A stretch of DNA of 64,000 nt from assembly GCF_900101595.1 (NCBI RefSeq), contig NZ_FMYY01000001.1, positions 876,585-940,584 of the forward strand, in the 5' to 3' direction. The stretch comes from Paenibacillus sp. cl123. Lineage in GTDB: Bacteria > Bacillota > Bacilli > Paenibacillales > NBRC-103111. Position numbers and translations under genes: made by a program. The number at the start of each line of letters is the position of its first letter. The stretch's first letter is position 1. The notes beneath the pieces were generated by a model that was not told the DNA's origin, did no database searches, and was given only the letters and a program-made list of their open reading frames with translations. Below, piece by piece: positions 26,301-34,221 of the stretch.

Positions 26301-29169
26301 GATTACGGCCAACTTCGCGGCTGTGCCGACCTATACAATTGCCTTCACGTCATCGGAAGGCGGCAAAGTCACGTCCGTCATTAATAAACCGGAGAATATG
26401 CAGGACGGAAAATACGAAGAAGGGACTATTGTGACACTTACGGCAGCAGCCAAACCAGGCTATCTGTTCACCGGCTGGAGCGGCGATATCGTCGGCAGTG
26501 CGAACCCGCTCAAAATCACGGTCGACGGCAGCAAATCGGTCACGGCCAACTTCAAGCCGGCATACGGGCTGATGAGCGTGGATGTCACGCCTGTCGCCGG
26601 ACAGCCGGGCAGCACGACGGTAACGGGTGACGTCTATACGCTGACCAGCCACGGCACAAAATTCGGCGTTGCGCCCGACAGCTTCCGGTATCTGCTGCGT
26701 GCGGGGCAGAAAGGCGACACGGTCTTCACCGCCAGACTGGACTCCTTCACCACCGATAATCCGACTGGAGCCGTAGCCGGCATCCAGATGCGCTCGAGTT
26801 TGGCGGACGATGCCTATTACGCCGCGATTCTGGTGAAGAACGGCAAACTCATCGTCCAGATGAGAAAAGGCGGTCCGTGGTTCGATGTGCTGCCGAAACC
26901 GCCGTTTGTTCACATCGATGCGGAGCTGCCGATCTGGCTGCAAATCAAGCGAACCCTAAACCGGGACGTAGAGCTGAGCTGGTCGAATGATGGCGTAAAC
27001 TGGAACAGCTATTACAAGGACACTATCTGGGGGTGGGACGGGGCCAATACCGAGCTGACGATGGGCCTGTTTGTTTCCGCCGGCGAGAACAATACGGAAA
27101 CCATAAAGACGGCGGCCGCCCAGTTCAGCGAGGTCAACTGGCCGGGCATGCATTACCTTACGGTGAATGCCGGCCAGGGGGGATCGGTGGAAGGCGAATC
27201 CGGTCTATATAACGCAGATTCGGAGATCAGGCTGAGAGCGGTGCCGAATGACGGGTATGCCTTTACCGGCTGGGAACAGGATCTGACGGGAAAGGCGAAC
27301 CCTAATGTTGTGAAGATGGATGGAAATAAGACTGTTAAGGCCACCTTCAGCAAGATGCCTGATATCTGTGAGCTGACCGTGGAGAACGTCACAGGAGGCA
27401 CCATCGTGCTCGACCCCCCCGGCGGCAAATACGCGCCAAATACGGTGGTCAAGGTGAGGGCGATACCCGACAAAGGGTACAGCTTTGTCTCCTGGGGAGG
27501 GGATCTGATCGGTACGGCAGATTCCATCGATCTACTGATGGACGGACATAAAACGATCTCGGCGAAGTTCGTACCGTACAAGAACGCCGATATTCTGACC
27601 ACCCATCCGGGCAGCACGGCCGAAGACGACAGCGGGATCACGGTCCGTGCATCCGGAAGCGCCCTGTGGGGAGAAAACGACAGCTTCCGTTACACCTACA
27701 AAGACAACCTGAGCGGCGATGCCGTTATGGTCGCCAAGGTGACCGAGTTTAACGGAACGGCTAGCAATGCGCGGGCAGGTATTATGATCCGGCAGATAAC
27801 CGACTTGCCGAACGACTACCAAGGCATCTTCATCACCAATGAGAAGAAAATACGCAGTCAGTTCCGCATCAACAACAAGTGGACGGTCGTCGAGTACCCG
27901 GCTAACGGGCAGGTTGCCGACGCCTTGGATCTTCCGGTATGGCTGAAGGTGGAGAAGATCGGCACGCGGCTGACCACGTACTCCTCGGCGGATGGCGAGA
28001 ACTGGGTCCAGAGGGGCTCCCAGACGATCGCATCCATCCAGGGTTCGTATACGGCGGGGCTGGCCGTGACCGCAGGTCAAGACGGGAAGTTCGTCACGGC
28101 CAAGTTCGGTCATGTGGAGTGGCCGGCTGTGCCTACGTTTGCCTTACAGACCGAAGCCGTTAACGGAATGATCTCGGTCAGCCCGTCGGGTGCTGTACAT
28201 CCGGCAGGCACCGAGGCGACGGTGACCGCAAGCGCGTATACCGACTACGTCTTCACCGGCTGGAGCGGCGACCTGAGCGGCTTGACCAATCCGGCCACGA
28301 TTACGATGAATGCCGACAAGCTCATCAAGGCTAATTTCAGGAAGCAAACGGACAAATACACGCTCACCGCCACAGCAGAGCATGGCGTTATTACACGGAG
28401 CCCTGAGCAGGAATCCTACAGCCCGGGGTCGCAAGTCATCCTGACCGTTACGCCAAATGAACGCTACGTCTTCTTGGGCTGGAGCGGCGATGTCGTCAGC
28501 ACCTCGAACCCTCTTACCGTCATCATGGATGGGAACAAAACGCTTACCGCAAACTTTGCTTTTGTGCTAAAGCCCGGGGACTATGAAAATGCGGATGTCG
28601 GAGGAGCAGCCAACGGCGCTACGGTTCATGAAGGAGCCTCCATGAAGGTAACGGGCTCCGGAACGAACGTCTGGGGCATGACCGACAAGTTCAGGTATGT
28701 TTACCAGCATGTAAAAACCGGCGATGCTGCGATCGTCGCCAGAGTCGACGGGATGACCTACTCGGGCAGCGCGCCGCATTCGGACATCAAGGTCGGCCTC
28801 ATGCTCCGTCAAAGCGAGGCGGCAGATAGCGCCCATCAAGGCATATTCGTGAGCGGCAGAGGCGAGCTCGTAAGCATCAAGCGCGATTTTGCCGGAGCGT
28901 GGTCGCAGATCATTCCATCCGATGCACCTCTCGTGAAGGTTTCAGGGCCTATCTGGCTGAAGATCGAGAAGACGGGGGATGTCGTGAAGACTTACTCATC
29001 CATCGACGGCGCGGAATGGATCGAGCGAAGCGCGCACACCCTAGCCCTCGCTAGTCCTTATACGATGGGGTTGGTCGTTTCCGCGGGTATGGATGGCCAG
29101 TTCGTCGAGGGAACCTTCAGCAACATCATGTGGCCGGTGCTCCCAGCGGCTGACGATCAGCCGGAATGA
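23371..29169 (+). CDS. Secreted multimodular GH9 glycoside hydrolase
   Basis: 1,932 residues. A signal peptide (about 1-33, ending STAFA) is followed by a CelD_N-type Ig-like domain (about 165-262) and a GH9 (alpha/alpha)6 catalytic domain (about 270-760). The base motif is GGHMDAGDRGKY (328-339), RSFITGLG lies near 652, and the general acid Glu is in VNEFSVNILSA near 749. Then come eight divergent InlB B-repeat-like units of 65-75 residues (signature FTGWSGD...N..TANF) and three jelly-roll, DUF1349-like modules, in the order 4 repeats, module, 2 repeats, module, 2 repeats, module. There is no SLH, sortase or dockerin signal, so it is probably released. GH9 enzymes cut beta-glucans and related polymers; exact specificity unknown. 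Confidence 0.9.
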   Translation: MLTHNARKIFAFLVAVIGFCLIFSVTPVSTAFALKERAPIAPEAKESYAGVINAEWMEFCLVDTPYSDENVTDTDNYTITSTDDPDFSGGVTPILVHYRYFPEQAPYNPSHKENKGKIQVFYRAFLKLPSSVKFKEGKTYSIAIKPAVAQAGPFSFKFDLTKPNLVIHSNQVGYLSEGKKIAYLSLWTGQGSVEFGAYKTFYVRDQTGKRVYTGPVTAPDPFVIERWSKSYIYTLDFSALQAEGTYELYIPGVGVSYPFRISSRIYKDDIAYTITRALFHQRDGEHGLDNPEYTHWNRPPAHLDDAIDQALYLANNKDATKAKVDLTGGHMDAGDRGKYPYNSAYVGIDMLMGAQYYPQQVEALGESLEIPESKNGAPDFLDELVYELDWLYKAITKTSTNGMLANYLRPQGGNPNEGTYEAGQPLTGATNRMFYNATQGPNRAETLFAAGVMAQAYNTPLMQKYYPDKVKDYLEAGKKAFNGFIQYGDNKEHGTYYDQTPNGTIKTWSNEVVLAASALMVATGDVEKYMPYLNNHMPSMDDPTYKSIKLWTWVLDRSWLGAFVSMYENPYLTQEQRNWAYAGIINFAESELKNESPFGASTQDDGFKTDQIGWRFTSSNLMPVLVGYAVTGEAKYLERIQRTWDYTLGGNAVSRSFITGLGDPQREPRWFVHEINQYQWVQHKQAEAQNMKGGWVEPPPGYPNSDLQSTPYPYWFDDAHNTVAKTKSFPIYKDHAIMYRYTDSWNVVNEFSVNILSANATSMLPLIPLNTHILTVNAGGGEVLPAGGSYAEGMELTLTAKAKAGLKFSHWSGSVTGTNSTVTLTMDGAKNVEAHYDEVPVKTLKVSVVNGTVTQENADGNYSQDDIVTLTAEPAYGYKFLEWSGAATGTNPTVDIVMDDNKFITAHFVRLPEYTLSAGVSDTLKGTIKINPIKATYLEGEEVILTAVKKFGYRFSGWTGFDGTDNPAIVQMNGNKKITANFAAVPTYTIAFTSSEGGKVTSVINKPENMQDGKYEEGTIVTLTAAAKPGYLFTGWSGDIVGSANPLKITVDGSKSVTANFKPAYGLMSVDVTPVAGQPGSTTVTGDVYTLTSHGTKFGVAPDSFRYLLRAGQKGDTVFTARLDSFTTDNPTGAVAGIQMRSSLADDAYYAAILVKNGKLIVQMRKGGPWFDVLPKPPFVHIDAELPIWLQIKRTLNRDVELSWSNDGVNWNSYYKDTIWGWDGANTELTMGLFVSAGENNTETIKTAAAQFSEVNWPGMHYLTVNAGQGGSVEGESGLYNADSEIRLRAVPNDGYAFTGWEQDLTGKANPNVVKMDGNKTVKATFSKMPDICELTVENVTGGTIVLDPPGGKYAPNTVVKVRAIPDKGYSFVSWGGDLIGTADSIDLLMDGHKTISAKFVPYKNADILTTHPGSTAEDDSGITVRASGSALWGENDSFRYTYKDNLSGDAVMVAKVTEFNGTASNARAGIMIRQITDLPNDYQGIFITNEKKIRSQFRINNKWTVVEYPANGQVADALDLPVWLKVEKIGTRLTTYSSADGENWVQRGSQTIASIQGSYTAGLAVTAGQDGKFVTAKFGHVEWPAVPTFALQTEAVNGMISVSPSGAVHPAGTEATVTASAYTDYVFTGWSGDLSGLTNPATITMNADKLIKANFRKQTDKYTLTATAEHGVITRSPEQESYSPGSQVILTVTPNERYVFLGWSGDVVSTSNPLTVIMDGNKTLTANFAFVLKPGDYENADVGGAANGATVHEGASMKVTGSGTNVWGMTDKFRYVYQHVKTGDAAIVARVDGMTYSGSAPHSDIKVGLMLRQSEAADSAHQGIFVSGRGELVSIKRDFAGAWSQIIPSDAPLVKVSGPIWLKIEKTGDVVKTYSSIDGAEWIERSAHTLALASPYTMGLVVSAGMDGQFVEGTFSNIMWPVLPAADDQPE

Positions 29170-29178
29170 CCCGCTGGG

Positions 29179-29209
29179 AGGGGGCGGAAAATCGTACAAA
29201 ACGCCCCCT
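29179..29209 (+). other. Hairpin after the GH9 gene with a repeat box in its loop
   Basis: AGGGGGCG (29179-29186) pairs perfectly with CGCCCCCT (29202-29209) around a 15-base loop holding most of an AAAATCGTACAAAACGC box (29188-29204). No T-run follows. Confidence 0.5.
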
Positions 29210-29256
29210 ACTGGCGATCAAAGTGTGAAATCTATGCGAAAAATCGTACAAAACGC
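29188..29256 (+). repeat. Two direct copies of AAAATCGTACAAAACGC
   Basis: Identical 17-base copies lie at 29188-29204 and 29240-29256, starting 52 bp apart. They resemble the AraC-regulator half-site at 45251-45265 (GCAAAATCGTACACA), yet no gene follows for about 700 bp. They may be a relic of a regulated promoter. Confidence 0.55.
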
Positions 29257-29367
29257 TCAAGCCTTGCGGTAAAAATTAGGGGACTAGTCCGGTACGTCCG
29301 TTACTACTGAGGTCCCCTAGTGAACGGAAGACCCCAGTTGTAGCAAATATCCTGTCATTCTTTAAAT

Positions 29368-29405
29368 GAGGCTGACCGCTGCATAGGGACAGCCTCTTCT
29401 TTTTA
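29368..29405 (+). terminator. Probable terminator
   Basis: GAGGCTG (29368-29374) pairs with CAGCCTC (29390-29396), followed by TTCTTTTTATT. It is about 200 bp after the GH9 stop and may end a long 3' untranslated region. Confidence 0.7.
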
Positions 29406-29901
29406 TTGCGTCCGGCCCTAGAAGCAAGGAGGCAGAACATTTATGAGCTTTCCAGTGAAGGATGAACTTTCACTATTTATCGGAAATGTTTGTTTCTATC
29501 TTTGCGGACATAATAAAGAATGAACTTCTATCGAAGCGAGCCTGCGCTTAACCGGTGTTCATCCATTTATTTCTATCGATTATGTTTATATCTATGTATT
29601 TTGCGTTCAAAAAACGAATACGAATGGCGATAGAATTCGATAAATTCTTAGATTGAACTTCAGTCGGCGCGCCACCATAATTGAGATATGAATACCGGAA
29701 TGAGCCGCCGGAACTGCCGAATTCGGATACTCAGAGCGGCCGGCCAACGCGGCGAGCAGGCTGCCGCTCATTCGGGCGGAGACGCATACGCATCATTTGT
29801 CCATATGCGCTTAGTGATACCTTTCCGATAAGCTGGCTCCGGCCCCGTGCCGGCGTCAGCTTGTTCATTCATTTGCCGGGATACAAAAGAATGAGACTTA
29901 T
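29406..29901. other. Gene-free stretch before XRE gene 1
   Basis: No convincing gene. An AAGGAGG at 29426-29432 opens a 26-codon frame (29443-29523) with no recognisable product. The middle part is AT-rich, the later part GC-rich without clear coding signal. Confidence 0.4.
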
Positions 29902-29913
29902 AGTTCGTCAACT
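29902..29913 (+). promoter_or_regulatory. XRE dyad, copy 1 (AGTTCGTCAACT)
   Basis: AGTT-CGTC-AACT. The relic at 7414 and the minus-strand copy at 33262 have AGTC-CGTC-GACT, so both arms change together and the dyad is kept. It lies 47 bp before the start of the XRE gene and is probably the regulator's own operator. Confidence 0.6.
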
Positions 29914-29948
29914 CCGTTGCAGGGGACCGATTAACATGGAGGGAAAGC

Positions 29949-30650
29949 ATGGGAATTCGTACTGAAGAATGTTGTCCAATGAATATATTAGAGGATTTCG
30001 GCTTGCGCCTAAAGGAGCTGCGGCTGCGTTCGAACATGTCGCAAGACATGCTCGCCGCCCGTTCGGGATTGGATCGCACCTACATTGGCAGCGTAGAGCG
30101 CGGCGTTCGCAATATTTCGCTGAAGAATATCGAGCTGCTCTGTAATACGCTTGATGTTGACATCAGCTATTTTTTCCTGCACGAGCGTTTCTCCCTACAT
30201 ACGGCGTCCTTGAAAAAGGAGCTGGAACGACCGCTCCGTGAGCGCTTCAACTATCGCGTTGATCCGGTGTACAATGTCATCACCTGGCAAGTCACCGGCG
30301 GGATCAGCAGGGATGAGATTAGACAAATCGTGGCCGACCTCAAGAGCGCCTGCCTGCAGCTTGTTTCCGGCAAGGTCAAACTGCTGATCGATAACCGGAA
30401 AATGATGGTGCAAGGACAACCTATCGTGTTTCAACAAGAAGTCAACGAGAAATGGGAGGAGTTGCAGAGATGGTTTCTGCCTTATTGCGAACAAGTCGTC
30501 GTCTTGTGTAACTCCAAGCTTATGCAAAACCAAATGAATCGGCTTGCCAAACGGAGCGGAATCATTAAAGTTCAGAAAAGCCTTTTCGCCGAAGGGGAGG
30601 CTTGGCTTAGCGAAGACCCGGACCCTTGCTCGTTTTTCGAAACGCGTTAG
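29949..30650 (+). CDS. XRE-family regulator with C-terminal STAS-like domain, paralogue 1
   Basis: 233 residues. An XRE/SinR-type helix-turn-helix spans about 17-70 (MSQDMLAARSGLDRTYIGSV then ERGVRNISLKNIELL), close to restriction-modification controller proteins in this part. The remaining 150 residues contain alternating strands and helices with DNRKMMVQGQP, WFLPYCEQVVVLCNS and QMNRLAKRSGI, which suggests a STAS- or SpoIIAA-like fold; this is inference. ATGGAGGG before 29949 fixes the start. Its close paralogue is on the other strand at 32525-33196, facing it across a stalk-domain surface protein. There is no cysteine or metal cluster to suggest a ligand. Confidence 0.85.
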   Translation: MGIRTEECCPMNILEDFGLRLKELRLRSNMSQDMLAARSGLDRTYIGSVERGVRNISLKNIELLCNTLDVDISYFFLHERFSLHTASLKKELERPLRERFNYRVDPVYNVITWQVTGGISRDEIRQIVADLKSACLQLVSGKVKLLIDNRKMMVQGQPIVFQQEVNEKWEELQRWFLPYCEQVVVLCNSKLMQNQMNRLAKRSGIIKVQKSLFAEGEAWLSEDPDPCSFFETR

Positions 30651-31001
30651 GTGCATCTTTAAGTTATACATCTGAAAAGAAGCGTTAGAGGAGCGAAACC
30701 GTTTATCATAACACCAAAATTGACGTTCCCAGAATTCTGCTGGTCAAACACCCGGAACACTTTCCCTAATTTTTTTAGCCACTCAAAGTCGTCTTCCTCT
30801 TATAATTGAAACAATATATCTTCCATTGAAATTGTAACTCTGCTTTTCGTCATTTGCCACCTCCGCTATAGTTTGCTGAACGCTCCCACCTGGATTCCGA
30901 ATCATTAGAGTTGGGCCCAACGCAATGCGGCCATCGGCTTGTATAAAGAGCCGATGGCCTTATTCGTATCCTATTGGGAGATGCAACGGATTACTTCTTC
31001 A
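30651..31001. other. Gene-free stretch between convergent genes, with hairpin
   Basis: About 350 bp without a recognised gene. At 30929-30959 an 11-bp perfect stem (GGCCATCGGCT/AGCCGATGGCC, 9-base loop) lies close to the 3' end of the minus-strand gene and may act as its terminator, though neither strand has a strong T-run. GTTGGGCCCAAC at 30910-30921 is a 12-bp palindrome. Confidence 0.5.
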
Positions 31002-32384
31002 TTATTGCTCTTTAGCATCCGTGATGAAAATCTCGCCTTCGTCGAAGAACACCTTCATACCGAGCGACTCGCTTACGAAACGAACGGGCACTAATGTAAT
31101 GTCGTTTTTCACAATCGCCGGTGAATCCAACAGCACTGCCTTCCCGTTCACAGCAGCTTGTTTGGCATCGATCACAAGCTCGATCTTCTCCGAACCTTTC
31201 GTAATGGTAACCCGGCGATCTGTATTATCCCAGTCTACCTTTGCGCCAAATGCCTCGCTGACGAACCGGACTGGCACCATAGTACGACCTTCCTGCGAAA
31301 AAGGTGCGACTTCCAGCTTGAAATATTTATCATCAACCGTCGCATCCTCCGAATTTAACTTCAGCGAGATGGTCTTGAACGGAAAGACCGAGTCGTCCTT
31401 GTAGATGGAGCCTTCCTTGCCGAACTCGATCGGCTTGGACTTCACAGTGCCGAACTGCGTCTCGACCTCAATCACGTAATGCTGGCCGTTTTTAATCGAG
31501 CCGTTATTGGTTGCAAACAAATCCAAAGCGACAACTCCCTGGAACGCGCCAACCGGAATCGTCTCATCTTTGTTGAACTCGGGGTTGATGATCTCATCTC
31601 CCTTGACGAGCCCCAGGAGCCAACCCACACCGGCCCGGTTGGTGCGCCAAATGCCGGCAGATACTGCTTTACCGTCCTTGTCTGTCGGACGAAGAATGAC
31701 TGAAAGCACTTGAATCTTTTGCGCGAACGCTAGCTTCAACTTGAAATGGCCGTCTTTGCTCCCGTCCTCTCCGAACGCAGCGCTTCCGATCTTGTCCTGA
31801 TTCAGATCGACCCAGCCGAATTCGCGGATAATTACTGGTGCGTAGGAGGTATCGGCGTCAACAAAAGGCGTAACTTCCGATTTGACAAGTCCGTCACTTG
31901 TCATGATCTCCAAGTAGTAATATTCGCCATCCTTCATGCTATTATTGTCAGAGGCATACAATTCGAATTGATTAACTCCCTTGAATGAACCTAGCGATGA
32001 TTGAAATGTGCTGTTAACCGCCTTCCCGTCATGCTCTACGGCAAGCAGATATTTACCTACGTCGCCCGGTTCCTTCCATGTCGTCCATACGCCGTGTCCC
32101 GTATCGCTTCCTTTTTTGTCAGCAGCCTTCATCGTAATGGACTTGATTTCCGTTCCTTCGCCGGCATCGAACAGCAGACTGAGGTGACCGTCACGCGTAC
32201 CGTCCGGCGTGCCTATTTTCTCCAGCGAAATCCGGTCCATTTCCTTATCCAGATATTGGAATTTCTTGATTTGTACATTTGTTTTCGAGTTTTCTGCCCC
32301 TAAGGCAACCCCGCCTATTATCATTCCATTGAATAGTACAGCACCGATTATTGTTGTTTGCAGGGTTCGTATAAACTTTTTCAC
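31002..32384 (-). CDS. Secreted protein with copper-amine-oxidase-type stalk domain
   Basis: 460 residues; the start is GTG with GAGGAGG 7 bp upstream. A signal peptide (1-29, ending ALGA) is followed by two similar beta-sandwich repeats of about 140 residues (each opening with a strand, then GxxDGxxDGHxxLxF, and ending in a YxLEIxT-like strand). The C-terminal stalk domain (about 340-455) has the paired MVPVRFVSEAFGAKV and LVPVRFVSESLGMKV motifs of the Cu_amine_oxidN1 family. Despite the name these domains are not oxidases; they occur on many Paenibacillus surface proteins. It lies 140 bp downstream of XRE paralogue 2 on the same strand, so it may be cotranscribed. Confidence 0.85.
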   Translation of the reverse strand: MKKFIRTLQTTIIGAVLFNGMIIGGVALGAENSKTNVQIKKFQYLDKEMDRISLEKIGTPDGTRDGHLSLLFDAGEGTEIKSITMKAADKKGSDTGHGVWTTWKEPGDVGKYLLAVEHDGKAVNSTFQSSLGSFKGVNQFELYASDNNSMKDGEYYYLEIMTSDGLVKSEVTPFVDADTSYAPVIIREFGWVDLNQDKIGSAAFGEDGSKDGHFKLKLAFAQKIQVLSVILRPTDKDGKAVSAGIWRTNRAGVGWLLGLVKGDEIINPEFNKDETIPVGAFQGVVALDLFATNNGSIKNGQHYVIEVETQFGTVKSKPIEFGKEGSIYKDDSVFPFKTISLKLNSEDATVDDKYFKLEVAPFSQEGRTMVPVRFVSEAFGAKVDWDNTDRRVTITKGSEKIELVIDAKQAAVNGKAVLLDSPAIVKNDITLVPVRFVSESLGMKVFFDEGEIFITDAKEQ

Positions 32385-32524
32385 TGTTGCTCCTCCTCGT
32401 AATTTGCTTTCCTTACCTTTGTCTTTTAGCTTTTGGGGTCAAACCGGATCTTGAAGGCCCCACCAAAGTTCTTCTGCTGGTGAGCGTGTCACGGTTGCAG
32501 TGCTTATTCCTATTCTCCTTTCAT

Positions 32525-33196
32525 TCAGTGAGTCTCGAATAAAAAGCTCGGGTCCATGTTTTTTGTCAGCCAATCTTCTTCTTGCTGGAAAAGACTCTTT
32601 TGCACGGCAATGATTCCGCTTCGATTCGCCAATCGTTTCATCTGGTTCTGCATGAGCTTGGAATTGCACAAGACGATAACTTTCTCACTGTGAGGCAAGA
32701 ACCAGCGCTGCAGTTCTTCCCAACGCTCCGTGATTTCAGGCTGAAACACAAGAGGCTGCCCCCCTAACATCATCTTCCGGTTATCGATCAGAAGCTTTAC
32801 TTGTCCGAGTACAAGCTGGCGGCAGGCGGATTTTAAATCTGCAGTTATGCTTGTGACTTCATCCAAACTTAAAGCTCCAGCTACCTGCCAGCTGATTAGG
32901 TTTCGCTCCACATCGACGCGATAGCAGAACCGTTCTTGAATCGGCCGTTTCAGTTCGCTCTTTAGATGAGCTGAATGTAAGGAAAAGCGTTCGTGATCGA
33001 AAAAATAACTGATGTCAACATCAAGCGTATTACAGAGCAGCTCGATATTCTTCAGCGAAATATTGCGTTCGCCACGTTCCACGCTCCCAACATACGTGCG
33101 GTCCAGTCCGGAGCGGGCTGCCAGCATATCCTGCGACAGATTCGAGCGCAGGCGCAGCTCCTTCAACCGTAGTCCGAAATCAGATAAAATATTCAT
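32525..33196 (-). CDS. XRE-family regulator with C-terminal STAS-like domain, paralogue 2
   Basis: 223 residues from the ATG at 33196, chosen because GAGAAGGA lies 8 bp upstream and the paralogue's homology begins at MNIL; the frame extends to 33229. The helix-turn-helix is nearly identical to that at 29949 (LSQDMLAARSGLDRTYVGSV, ERGERNISLKNIELL). The C-terminal half has diverged but keeps KLLIDNRKMM, GQPLVFQ, EELQRWFLP, VLCNSKLMQNQM and RSGII. The two genes are in inverted orientation, so the locus carries an inverted repeat of about 0.7 kb. The stalk-domain gene at 31002 follows on the same strand. Confidence 0.85.
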   Translation of the reverse strand: MNILSDFGLRLKELRLRSNLSQDMLAARSGLDRTYVGSVERGERNISLKNIELLCNTLDVDISYFFDHERFSLHSAHLKSELKRPIQERFCYRVDVERNLISWQVAGALSLDEVTSITADLKSACRQLVLGQVKLLIDNRKMMLGGQPLVFQPEITERWEELQRWFLPHSEKVIVLCNSKLMQNQMKRLANRSGIIAVQKSLFQQEEDWLTKNMDPSFLFETH

Positions 33197-33261
33197 GGCG
33201 ACCATCCTTCTCGCATTCCTCTGCCGCATTTATTTATATATTAATATGGAAAGCGCGGGTA

Positions 33262-33273
33262 AGTCGACGGACT
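33262..33273 (-). promoter_or_regulatory. XRE dyad, copy 2 (AGTCCGTCGACT on the minus strand)
   Basis: On the minus strand the dyad is preceded by AAATGATACTCAT, matching AAATGATACTTAA in front of the relic at 7414. It lies 77 bp before the chosen start of XRE gene 2. Confidence 0.55.
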
Positions 33274-33289
33274 ATGAGTATCATTTATG

Positions 33290-33678
33290 GGTTTTGGTAA
33301 TCTGCCCCATGGAGAATGCAGGCAGTAAGTGGGGGAAATGGCCTTTCGCTCTATAGCCTAGTTCTGGTCTAAAACAGGCTATTCTAGCAAGGGAGGGGGA
33401 GGTTAGCATTGAAAGCCAGAGAGGTCATGGTGATGAAATCTAACTGAGGCAGCTCTTCGGCTGCCATCGGATGATGAGATTCTTCCGTGACAACGCAATA
33501 TTTTTCTAGGACCAGACAGTTGAGTTAATGTATTTACTCCCCTAATTACACGAAATCTCAGAATATATGAGCCATAACAAAATCGTATCACTCCCAGATG
33601 CAGGAATTTTATTAAGATTACCGAATAGTAACCAACATATGGTATGTTATTGAATATTTTGGAGTAAGGGGTTAAGCC
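33290..33678. other. Gene-free stretch with a dyad before the CbrC gene
   Basis: No gene recognised. GGCAGC-TCTTCG-GCTGCC (33448-33465) is a tight hairpin without a T-run. AACATA-TGG-TATGTT at 33634-33648 is a perfect dyad about 30 bp before the CbrC-family start and may be an operator. Confidence 0.4.
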
Positions 33679-34209
33679 ATGAACTTTCCAAAGTTTAAAT
33701 ACAATGCAGACCCAATTAAACTAAAAGTTATTGTACAAAGAAAAACATGTTGTCCGGTTTGTAATAAAGAAAGAGATTATGCGTATCAAGGTCCATTCTA
33801 TACAACAGCAGCTGTAGAAGGGATTTGTCCATGGTGTATTGCTGACGGGAGCGCCGCTAGAAAATATGATGGAGACTTTCAAGATATTGCATCATGTGAG
33901 AGAGTGGACAGTCCCGGCTTCCTGGATGAGCTGATTCATAGAACACCAGGCTTCTGCGGCTGGCAGCAAGAACACTGGTTGTCATGCTGCGGAGACTTTT
34001 GCGCAATTACTGATTATATGGGCTGGAAACAAATTCAGCAACTTGTTGAAGAATTTCCAGAGCAAACGAGAGCAGACTTTGAGCAACTTTTAAAGGATTA
34101 TAGGATATCTGAACACGAATTTAAGACTGCTTCTTATGATCACATTCAAGGTTATTTATTCAAATGCATGCATTGTAATAATCTAAGGTTTTACACAGAT
34201 TGCGACTAG
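33679..34209 (+). CDS. CbrC family (UPF0167) protein
   Basis: 176 residues, AT-rich codons. The N-terminal region has a zinc-ribbon-like arrangement: CPVC (25-28) and CPWC (50-53), with further Cys in WLSCCGDFC near 97-103 and CMHC near 163. GFCGWQQEHW is a family signature. CbrC of Escherichia coli has been linked to colicin E2 tolerance; the molecular role is unknown. Members often sit in small accessory clusters like this one. AAGGGG precedes the ATG. It is followed 12 bp later by a small unknown gene. Confidence 0.85.
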   Translation: MNFPKFKYNADPIKLKVIVQRKTCCPVCNKERDYAYQGPFYTTAAVEGICPWCIADGSAARKYDGDFQDIASCERVDSPGFLDELIHRTPGFCGWQQEHWLSCCGDFCAITDYMGWKQIQQLVEEFPEQTRADFEQLLKDYRISEHEFKTASYDHIQGYLFKCMHCNNLRFYTDCD

Positions 34210-34221
34210 AAGGAGATAAAT

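Noticed and set aside
29443-29523. 26-codon frame with a good AAGGAGG site
   Set aside because: No similarity to a known small protein or leader peptide, and no structure downstream to attenuate; mentioned only within the gene-free stretch.
29681-29965. Open frame with EPPELPNSDTQS, faintly like EPPPGYPNSDLQS of the GH9 protein
   Set aside because: Similarity covers about a dozen residues only, with no further match on either side; probably chance.
33400-33465. 12-codon TTG frame followed by a tight hairpin, resembling a leader-attenuator
   Set aside because: No T-run after the hairpin and no amino-acid gene downstream.
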